A DNA stretch of 64,000 nt from Streptomyces sp. SCSIO 30461 (GTDB lineage: Bacteria > Actinomycetota > Actinomycetes > Streptomycetales > Streptomycetaceae): NCBI RefSeq assembly GCF_037023745.1, contig NZ_CP146101.1:4456001-4520000 (forward strand). The letters run 5' to 3'. Positions within the stretch are counted from its first letter, which is position 1. Each line of letters opens with the position of its first letter. Below are positions 6,691 through 16,100 of the stretch, in pieces. The translations under genes and the position numbers were made by a program. The notes beneath the pieces are model-generated. The model had not been told where the DNA came from. It saw only the letters and a program-made list of their open reading frames with translations, and did no database searches.

Positions 6691-9225
6691 ATGGCATCAC
6701 TGACGTGGAACGTGCGAGCGGGAGACGGGGAACTCTCCGTCGAGACGATGCCCTGGTCGCTGCTGCGGGCGACGGGATTCCCGGCCGGTCTGCTGGACGG
6801 GCTCGCCTCCGACGGGCTGCTGGACACCGCTGCCGGGGCCCTGGCGGCTCAGGACGCGGTCGCCGCCGAGCGCCTGCGCTTCCTGGAGGAACTGTGGCCG
6901 GGGCTGCGGGAGGCCGTGCGGACGGTCGAACCCCGCCAGCGGTCCCTGCGGGCCCTCCAGAGCTGCCGCCGGCTGGTGGACGAGGGGGAGCCGCTGGACG
7001 AGCGCTGCGAGTCGGTGCTCGCGGCGACCGGTGAGCCCGGCTGGGCGGCCCAGTGGAACGCCTTGGTCGCCGGGCTCGACGAGCGGCTGACAGCGGCCCG
7101 GCACGAGCTCGAAGGGGCCTTGCTGCGAGCCCGGCTGCGCACCGCGGAGGCCGCGGGGCAGGACGACTTCGGGCACGCCGTGTTCGTATCGAACCCGTCG
7201 TTCCACCACACGGCCCTCGAGCACGCGCCACTGGCGCATCCTGGCTGGGCCCAGGCCCGGGAAGAGGGCGGTGCGCTGCCGCGCGCCCTGCGACGCAGGG
7301 TCGACACCCTGCACCGCTATCTGCGCAGGTTCGCGACCAAGTGCGAGACGGTGTCGTTCTTCGGCCCGGTACTGTTCGCCCGCCTGCGGCCCGACCAGGA
7401 GGAAGCCGTGCTGGTGGGCGCGCCGGGGCCGGAGAAGGTCGTGGTGGAGGCGAGTGCCTGGCTGGTGGAGGAACTGCGGGAGCAGGCCGCGCGTGAAGTG
7501 CCGCTGACGCTTCAACGTGTCTGGCCCAGCCCGCTGTTCCGGCGACCTGATGCGTCCCCGGTACTGGAGCGGGCCGTCGACGGCCGCAGGTTCAAGGTCG
7601 CCGCGCCCGCGCTGGCCCTGTGGAAGGCGGCTTCGGCAGCGCCGGGTAGCCGACTGGACGCGCTGATCGCCTCGACGGGCGTCGGCGCGCCCTCCGCGCA
7701 GCAGGTGGGGGCGGCGGACGAGAGGACGGCCGACGCGCACGCCGCCCGGTTGGTGAAAGCGCTCGGACCGGCACTGGTCGTCTCGCCCTGGCGCCTCCCC
7801 GCGACCGAACTGCACGCGCTCACCAGGCTGGCCGCCGAGCAGCCCACGCCCGCGGTGGTGGAACTGGCCGAGACCCGCGACAAGTACGCCCAGGCCGCGT
7901 GGCCGGAGCGCGCCGGACATCTCGCCGGCGTGCGCGCGGCACGTGCGCGGGACGGCGGGCAGCTGTCTCGCGACAGCGGCAGGCACTACGCGGACCGGGA
8001 ACTGTTCCACGAGGACAGGTCGAGCCCGCTGAGCGAGCGGGTCGGCTTCGGGGCGCCGGTCGTGGACCGGATCCGCCAGGTGACGGAGGCGGTGTTCCCG
8101 CTCGTGTTCCTCGCGGCGCTGCTGGCGAGGGAGGACGCCCGCGAGGCCCTGCGCGGCGAACTCCGCGGCTCTCCGGCGCCACTGGCCGCGCTCGCGGTAC
8201 GGGACATCCCCTCGCGCTCGCCACGCCGCGACCGCCTGGACTCGGTGCTGCGCGGACTGGTCGAGCGAGCCGTCGCACAGGCGGGCGGGGCCGGTGGCCG
8301 GCCACCGGCGGTGGAACTGAGCCGGAACGAACTGGACGAAGCCTTGGCGCCGCTCTGGAACAGCGTGTCCTACGGTCCCGACGACGCCTGCCTGCCGAGT
8401 CCTGACCTGATGGTGGCGGGCCCTGACCCGGCCACCGCCGCCTGGGTGCTCTCCGAGCTGCACGATGACTGCAGCTCGATCTTCGGAGGTCTGGAACGCC
8501 CGCTTCACAGCGACCCGGTGGGGCTGTGGGACGAGTTCGGCGAACGGGTGGCACGGGCAGTGCCGCCCGGGACCGCCGCGACGATCGTCTCGCGTCGGCG
8601 CAGCGCGCATGTGACACCCGAGCTGCCCGGTGCCGCCATCGAGCTGACCGGCCTATCGGCCAAGGACCGCGCCGAAGTGGTGCCGATCGCCGACGCCGTC
8701 GTCCCCGCATCGGCCGACACGGTACTGATCGACGGTCAGGAGCGGCTGCTCTACCCGGGCGACCTGTCGTCCACGCTGCACCGGGCGGTGTCCAGACCGG
8801 CGCTGGTGCCGGTGCCGGTCGACCTCGGGGCGTACACCCCGCGGATCGTGGTGGAGGGTGTCGTACTCCAGCGCGCCCGCTGGCGACTGCCTCTTCCTGA
8901 ACGCACCGGGGACACCGTCGCCCGATGGCTGGCGGTGCAGCGCCTCAGAACGGCCCAGGGAATTCCGCGCCATGTGTACGTGAAGCATCCGGTCGAGCCC
9001 AAACCGCTGTACGTCGATTTCGCCGACCCGCTGTCGGTACTCGATATCACCAGGCTTCCCGAAGGGGAGGTCGTCGTGTCCGAAATGCTGCCCACCCCTG
9101 ATCAATTGTGGTGGCGCGTGGCGGGCAGGCCGCATTGCGCCGAATTCCGCCTCGGCTGCATTGTGCGGCCGACGAAATCCGAAAATCCACTGCCCCAGGA
9201 AAAGCAGGAAGAGAGCGTGTCATGA
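6691..9225 (+). CDS. Small LanB-like protein, candidate peptide aminoacyl-tRNA ligase (PEARL)
   Basis: 844 aa, about the size of a LanB glutamylation domain alone; full LanBs are about 1000 aa. The core RYLRRFATK followed by SFFGP (residues 222-226) and the C-terminal blocks VVLQRARWRLP (around Trp731), KPLYVDFADP and QLWWRVAG place it in the lantibiotic dehydratase N-domain family. It ends without an elimination domain, and no separate SpaB_C gene is visible. Family knowledge: such proteins use aminoacyl-tRNA either to glutamylate Ser/Thr or to extend a peptide C-terminus. The ATG at 6691 is preceded by GGAG; the stop overlaps the methyltransferase start (ATGA). Two small LanBs with TldD/E favour the PEARL reading, which remains inference. 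Confidence 0.82.
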   Translation: MASLTWNVRAGDGELSVETMPWSLLRATGFPAGLLDGLASDGLLDTAAGALAAQDAVAAERLRFLEELWPGLREAVRTVEPRQRSLRALQSCRRLVDEGEPLDERCESVLAATGEPGWAAQWNALVAGLDERLTAARHELEGALLRARLRTAEAAGQDDFGHAVFVSNPSFHHTALEHAPLAHPGWAQAREEGGALPRALRRRVDTLHRYLRRFATKCETVSFFGPVLFARLRPDQEEAVLVGAPGPEKVVVEASAWLVEELREQAAREVPLTLQRVWPSPLFRRPDASPVLERAVDGRRFKVAAPALALWKAASAAPGSRLDALIASTGVGAPSAQQVGAADERTADAHAARLVKALGPALVVSPWRLPATELHALTRLAAEQPTPAVVELAETRDKYAQAAWPERAGHLAGVRAARARDGGQLSRDSGRHYADRELFHEDRSSPLSERVGFGAPVVDRIRQVTEAVFPLVFLAALLAREDAREALRGELRGSPAPLAALAVRDIPSRSPRRDRLDSVLRGLVERAVAQAGGAGGRPPAVELSRNELDEALAPLWNSVSYGPDDACLPSPDLMVAGPDPATAAWVLSELHDDCSSIFGGLERPLHSDPVGLWDEFGERVARAVPPGTAATIVSRRRSAHVTPELPGAAIELTGLSAKDRAEVVPIADAVVPASADTVLIDGQERLLYPGDLSSTLHRAVSRPALVPVPVDLGAYTPRIVVEGVVLQRARWRLPLPERTGDTVARWLAVQRLRTAQGIPRHVYVKHPVEPKPLYVDFADPLSVLDITRLPEGEVVVSEMLPTPDQLWWRVAGRPHCAEFRLGCIVRPTKSENPLPQEKQEESVS

Positions 9226-10079
9226 CCGAGGACATCCGGATCACCTCCCTGGTGAGGGACGCCTACGACAAGTCCGCCGAGCAGTACGAGTCCGCGGGTC
9301 AGATGATCTTCCATCCGCTCGGGAAGATGGTCGCCGACGCACTGGAGCTCTCTCCGGGCGAGCGTGTGCTCGACATCGGCTGCGGGCGCGGCGCCTGCCT
9401 GTTCCCCATCGCCCACCAGGTCGGCCCCGGCGGCTTCGTCCTCGGTATCGACCAGGCCCAGGGCATGGTCGACGCGTGCGCCGCCGACATCGATGCCCGA
9501 GGGGTCTCCGGCTGGGCCCGCGCCGAACTGGGCAACGCCCAGGATTTCGCCTTCGATGAGCCGTTCGACGCGGCCAGCGCCGGGATGGTCCTGTTCCTGC
9601 TGCCCGAGGCCGAGAAGGCACTGGCCTGTGCCGTGTCCGCGCTGCGCCCCGGGGGCAGGTTCGCCGCCACCACTTTCCCCACCGAGAACGGCAGGCTCGC
9701 CGCGGGCTGGGAGTCGGCCGAGATCCTCGCGGGAGTGCTGGCCAAGTACCTGCCCGAGGGTGTGGACGACCCCTGGCAGGTCGTCCTGGGGGTCGGCGGT
9801 CCCCTCGTCAGCGAGGAGTCCACAGCCACGGCGTTCCTCGACGCCGGGTTCAGCGATGTGCGGATCCGCCATGTCCCGGCGGACTCGCGCTTCGAGACCA
9901 TCGACGACTACCTGACCTGGACCAAGACGGTGACCACCCGGATGCAGTGGGACCTGGTGCTCCCGGAGCGGGTGGCCGAGGCGACCGACGAGGCACGCGA
10001 GGCGCTGCGGGTACTCGCGGGGCCCGACGGCTCCCTGGAGTTCTCCTGCCCGACCAGGACCGTGCTGGCCGTCCGCTGA
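9222..10079 (+). CDS. SAM-dependent methyltransferase (class I, UbiE-like)
   Basis: 285 aa with SAM motif I VLDIGCGRGA (residues 49-58), an acidic end of strand 2 (VLGIDQAQGM) and a motif-IV-like block FDAASAGMVLF, followed by SALRPGGRFAATT. It is a class I Rossmann methyltransferase; the acceptor atom cannot be read from sequence. The start codon overlaps the lanB-like stop by four bases, so the two should be co-translated. A 57-bp gap separates it from the PKS gene, which probably shares the transcript. Likely an O-, N- or C-methylation of the cluster product. Confidence 0.85.
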   Translation: MTEDIRITSLVRDAYDKSAEQYESAGQMIFHPLGKMVADALELSPGERVLDIGCGRGACLFPIAHQVGPGGFVLGIDQAQGMVDACAADIDARGVSGWARAELGNAQDFAFDEPFDAASAGMVLFLLPEAEKALACAVSALRPGGRFAATTFPTENGRLAAGWESAEILAGVLAKYLPEGVDDPWQVVLGVGGPLVSEESTATAFLDAGFSDVRIRHVPADSRFETIDDYLTWTKTVTTRMQWDLVLPERVAEATDEAREALRVLAGPDGSLEFSCPTRTVLAVR

Positions 10080-10136
10080 CGGCACGACCGTAACCGCCCA
10101 CCAAGCGCTGAGCACAGAGCCGAGAGGTGCGATGAC

Positions 10137-13100
10137 ATGGCTCCCGATACGACCTCTTCACTGATCCGTCCGCTGTCCGAACTGCTGGGGGGACATGCCG
10201 CCCGGATCGGGGACAAGGCGGCCTTCGCCGATGCCAGGCGTGCCGTCGGCTACCGGGAACTGGATCTGCGGACCTCTCGGCTCGCGGGGCATCTTGCGGC
10301 CCTGGGCCTTGAGAGGGGCGGCCGCGGGGCCGTCCTCATGGGCAACTGCGTCGAGCTGGTGGAGAGCTGCCTTGCCGTCATACGGGCCGGCGGCATCACC
10401 GTGCCGCTCAACTCGCAGGCGTCCGAGGCCGAACTGGCTCACTTCCTTGCGGACTCGGGAGCGTCGGTGGTCCTGTGCGACCCGGCGCGGCTCGGCGTAC
10501 TGCTGCGCGCGGTGTCCTCGGTGTCCGCGTCAGGACTTCCCCGGCCCGCGATCGTCCTGACCGGCGGCTCCGCCGAGCGGGAGGACGTGCCGGGCGGCGT
10601 CGCAGGGTACGAGGCCCTCGTGGCGACCGCGCCCGAGGGTCCGGCGCCGGAGGAGAGTCCGCTCGACGCTCCGGCGTGGATGCTCTACACCTCGGGTACC
10701 ACCGGCCGTCCCAAGGGCGTGCTCTACTCCCTGCGCAGCTCGCTCTGGCTGGTGGAGACCTGCCATGTGGGTGTGCTCGGGATGTCGCAGGACGACCGGC
10801 TGCTGTGGCCGATGCCCCTGTTCCACGGTCTTGGCCAGAATCTGTGCGTCATGGGGGTCGTGGCCGTGGGAGCCTCGGCCCGGCTCATGGGCGGCTTCGC
10901 CCCTTCCGAAGTCCTCGACGCGCTGCGCGACGACGGTGTGACCTTCCTCGCCGGAGTGCCGACGACCTACCACTACCTGCTGGAACGTGAGCGTGAGGAG
11001 CACACCGAACTCCCCTCGCTGCGTATCGGGTTCGTCGCCGGGTCGGCCAGCGGAGCATCGCTGGGCAGCCGATTCGAGGAGGCGTTCGGGGTCCCGCTCG
11101 TGGACCAGTACGGGTCGACCGAGACGGGAGCGATCACCTCGAACCGGCCGACCGGTGCGCGCGTCGCCGGATCGGCCGGGCCGGCCGTGCCGGGGGTGGA
11201 CATCCGGCTGGTGGACAGCGAGTCGGGTACCGACGTCGCCACCGGGGAGGAGGGCGAGGTATGGGTGAGCGGCCCGAATCTGATGCTGGGGTACCACGGG
11301 CAGCCCGACGCGACCGCGGAGGTGCTGTGCGACGGCTGGTACCGCACCGGTGATCTGGCACGCCGGGACGCCACCGGGCATCTGACGTTGAGCGGGCGCC
11401 TCAAGGAACTGATCATCCGGGGCGGCGAGAACATCCATCCCGTGGAGATCGAGGACGTGATCCGCACGGCGGTGGGCGTGGCCGACGCGGCGGTGGGCGG
11501 TGAACCCCATGAGGTGCTCGGCGAGGTTCCCGTCGCGTATGTGGTGCCGGGCCCCGAAGGGGTCGACGTACCGGCACTGCTGGAGCACTGCCGGGCGCGG
11601 CTGTCCTTCTTCAAGGTGCCGGAGAAGGTGTACGCCGTCGAGCGCGTGCCGCGGACGGCGTCGGGGAAGATCACCCGGCATCTGCTGGCGGAAGCGGCCC
11701 CCCGGCTGCTCGGTTCGGCCTCCGCCGGCGGGCTCGGGACCGCGTCCCGTGGTGGTGGCGTCGCCGGTGACGGCGCGTGGGCGGATCGGCTCGCCGCGAT
11801 GACGGCGGCCGGGCGGAGCCGGGCGGTGCTGGACCTGGTCCGTACGGAGGTGGCCCTGGCGATCGGCGTCGAGGGACCCGAACAGGTCTCCCCCACAAGG
11901 CCGTTCGTCGACCTCGGTCTCGGTTCCCTGGTCGTCGTGGCGGTCGGGCAGCGGCTGAGCGCGCAGATCGGGATACGGCTTCCGGCGACCGCGGTGTTCG
12001 ACCATCCGACGCCTGCGGCGTTCGCGGAGCGGCTGGTCGGGGAGCTGAGCGGGGCCTCGGGCGACAACCGCTCCCCCGCCGGAGCGCTCGCGACGCAGCC
12101 CACGGACCGGTCCGGTGGCCGCCCGGACGCGGACGAGCCCATCGCCGTGATCGGCATGGCCTGTCGGTTCCCGGGCGGTGTCGAGTCGCCCGAGCAGCTG
12201 TGGGACCTCATCGCCGAAGGCCGGGACGCCACATCGGAGTTCCCCACCGATCGCGGCTGGCCGCTCGACACCCTGTTCGACCCCGATCCCGATCACCACG
12301 GCACCAGCTATGCCTCGCGCGGTGGGTTCCTGACCGACCCGTCCGCCTTCGACGCCGGATTCTTCGGGATAGCACCCCGCGAGGCGACAGCGATGGACCC
12401 TCAACAGCGGTTGTGGCTTGAGGTGGCGTGGGAGGCCTTCGAGCGGGCCGGCATCGACCCGACCCGGCTGACCGGCTCGGAGACCGGTGTCTTCGTCGGG
12501 ACCAAGGGGCAGACGTACAGTTCGCTCGCCGCGCCCGCGTCCGAGTACGAGGGCTATCTCGGCTTCGCCACATCCGGCAGTGTGATGTCCGGCCGGGTCG
12601 CCTACACCCTGGGCCTGCACGGCCCCGCCGTCACCGTCGACACCGCCTGCTCCGCGTCCCTGGTGGCACTCCATCTCGCCTGCGGGTCACTGCGCACCGG
12701 TGAGTCGCGGCTGGCGCTCGCGGGCGGTGTCACGGTGATGGCGACGCCGGACGACATGATCACCTTCAGCAGGCAGCGGGGGCTCGCCCCGGACGGCCGG
12801 GTGAAGGCCTTCGCCGACGGGGCGGACGGCACAGCCTTCGGTGAAGGGGCGGGGGCACTGCTACTCGAACGGCTCTCGGACGCGCGCCGGGCAGGCCACC
12901 AGGTACTGGCCGTGATCCGGGGCAGCGCCGTGAACCAGGACGGTGCGTCCAACGGTCTCACCGCGCCCAACGGCCAGGCGCAGCAGCGGGTGATCCGCCG
13001 GGCACTCGCCAACGCAGGGGTCTCACCGCACGAGGTGGACCTCGTCGAGGCGCATGGCACGGGGACCACCCTCGGTGACCCGATCGAAGCGGAGGCGATC

Positions 13101-16100
13101 CTCGCGGCCTACGGTCAGGGCCGGGACCCAGAGCGGCCGCTGTGGCTGGGGTCGGTCAAGTCCAACATCGCCCACACCCAGGCCGCCGCTGGCGTCGCAG
13201 GTGTCATCAAGCTGGTGCAGGCGATGCGGCATGCGGTGCTCCCGGCGACACTGCACGTGGACCGGCCGTCGCCGCATGTCGACTGGTCATCGGGGAACGT
13301 ACGTCTGCTCAGTGAGGCTCGGGCGTGGTCGAGCCCTGGTCGGCGGCCGCGGCGCGCCGGGGTGTCGGCCTTCGCCATCAGCGGCACCAACGCCCATGCC
13401 GTCCTGGAGGAGGCACCGCACTCCCCCTCTCCTTCTTCCGAAGAGACCACGACGCGGCCGCTCGCCACCGTACCGTGGCTGCTGTCGGCGAAGTCCCCCG
13501 CCGCACTGCGCGAGCAGGCCCGTCGCCTGGAGTCCTTCGTTCGCGCGGCGCCCGACTGCGAGCCGGCGGATGTGGGGCGGACCTTGGCGATGTCCCGGGC
13601 CGGGCTGGAGCACCGCGCTGCCGTCGTCGCGGACGCCTCGGACGGTGTGGCCGGCCTGCTGCGCGGGCTCGGCGCGCTCGCGGCGGGTGAGCCGGCGGCC
13701 GGATTGGTCACCGGGCTCGCCGGACCGGCTCGTACCACCGCCTTCCTCTTCACGGGGCAGGGCTCACAGTGGGCGGGCATGGCCAGCGGACTGTACGCCG
13801 AATTCCCGGTGTTCGCCGAGACTCTGGACGCGGTCTGCGGGCATCTGGCACCGGAGGTGAGGAAGTTGCTGCTCGCCCGCGATGACGCCGCGGACGACGG
13901 CCGTGTCCACCGCACCGGCTTCGCCCAACCCGCCTTGTTCGCACTGGAGGTGGCACAGTTCGCGCTGCTGCGATCCTGGGGGGTGCGGCCTGACGCTCTA
14001 GCCGGCCACTCCATCGGTGAGCTCGCCGCGGCTCATGTCGCCGGGGTCTTCTCGCTGGCGGACGCGGCCAGACTGGTCACCGCCCGTGGCGAGTTGATGC
14101 AGGCGCTGCCCGAAGGGGGCGCCATGGTCGCCGTCGAGGCCACCGAGGAGGAGGTGCTGCTGCTCCTCGCGGGGCGGGAGTCACGGACGGGGGTCGCCGC
14201 GGTCAACGCCCCACGGTCGGTGGTGGTTTCGGGCGACGCGGACGACGTCGCGGAGATCGCCCGGATCCTGGCCGAACGGGGGTGCAGGGCCCAGCGACTG
14301 ACGGTAAGTCACGCCTTCCACTCTCCGCGTATGGACGGGGTGCTGTCGGAGTTCGAGGCCGTGGCACGCACGGTCGCCTACCGAGAGCCGCACACACCCG
14401 TCGTGTCCACGGTCACCGGCGAGCTCGCCGGTGCGGAGCTGCTGACACCCGGGTATTGGACCCGGCAGCTGCGCTCGCCGGTCCGCTTCGCGGATGCGGT
14501 GCGGACGCTGCGCGACCGGGGCGTCGACACCTTCGTCGAGTTGGGCCCGGACGGGGTACTGACGGGTTTGGTGCGCCATGTCGTGGGCGATGCGTACGAC
14601 AACCGCGCGCTGCCGCTCTCCCGGCGTGACCGGCCCGGTGCGACCACCGCCGTGGGTGCGGCGGCAGCCCTGCACAGCGCCGGTGTGCCGGTGGACTGGG
14701 ATGCCTTCTTCGAGGGCACCGGCGCCCGCCACATCACCTTGCCGACCTATGCGTTCCAGCGCAAACGCCATTGGCTGCCCCGGTCTGCCGTCCCTGCGGC
14801 CTCGGCGGTCCCCTCTCCGGTGCCCGCCTCCGGTCCCGGTGAAGAGGCCCCGTCCGGACGGGTGCTGAAACCGGGTGAGCGCCCCGAGGTCGCCGCCCGA
14901 CTGGCCGCCGTACTGGCCGACCTGGACGAGGAGAAGCAGCTCCTGCACATGATGGAGCGGATCGCCACCCGGGTCGCGGCGGTGCTGGGTCACGACAGCG
15001 CGGACGACATCGACCCCGATGTACCGCTGCTCGACCTGGGCGTCGACTCCCTCATGGCCGTGGAAATGCGCAACCAGATCAGCGACTTCTGCGGGGTGAG
15101 TCTGCGTCCGACGCTCGTCTTCGAGCATCCGACCCTGGCCGTGCTGGCCGACCATCTGCTCGCGAAGGTCCTGGACGCCGTGTCCACAGCGCCGAGTACG
15201 GACGAGGACGCGGTGGACTTCGCCGCCGAGGTCGTGCTGGCGGCGGACATCACCCCGGCCGACGAGGTCGTCCGGGTGGCTGACGACCCACGGGAGGTGC
15301 TCCTCACCGGTGCGACCGGGTTCCTGGGCGCGTATCTGCTGCGCGATCTGCTGCGCACGACCCGTGCGACCGTGCACTGCCTGGTGCGCGGGACCGACGA
15401 GGCGGATGCACGTGCGAGGCTGCGGAAGAACCTGGAGTGGTACGCGTTCTGGGACGGCATCGACACGGATCGCCTGTCGGTGGTCGTCGGCGATCTCGCG
15501 CAGCCCCTGCTGGGCCTCGCCCCCGACCGCTTCGACACCCTGGCCCGCGGCGTGGACGCCGTCTACCACGCCGCGGCGGCCGTCAACGGCCTCTATCCGT
15601 ATGCGGCGTTGAAGGATGCCAATGTCACCGGTACCGCGGAGATCCTGCGGCTGGCCGCCCGGCACCGCACCGTGCCCGTCCACCATGTCTCGTCCACGGG
15701 CGTGTTCGCCGCCGAGGCGGTCCCGGGAGTGGCGCTGAAGGTGACCGATCCACCGGGACCGGCCGAGGCGCTGTCATCCGGCTACCGGCAGACGAAACTG
15801 GTGGCGGAGCAGATCATCGGTATCGCCAGGGAGCGGGGCCTGCCGGTCTCGGTCTACCGGGTGGACGAGATCTCGGGCGACACAGAACACGGCTTCTGCC
15901 AGACCCACGACTTCGTCTGGCTGAGCATGAAGGGGATCGTGCAGGCCGGCGCCGTACCGGCGGACCCCGCGGGCATCTTCCACCTCGTTCCCGTCGACCA
16001 TGTGAGCGCGGCGATCCTGAGGCTGTCCCGCGACGAACGGGCCGCGAGCCGCGACCACCATCTCGCGAACGGGACACATCTGCCGTTCTCGGAGATGACA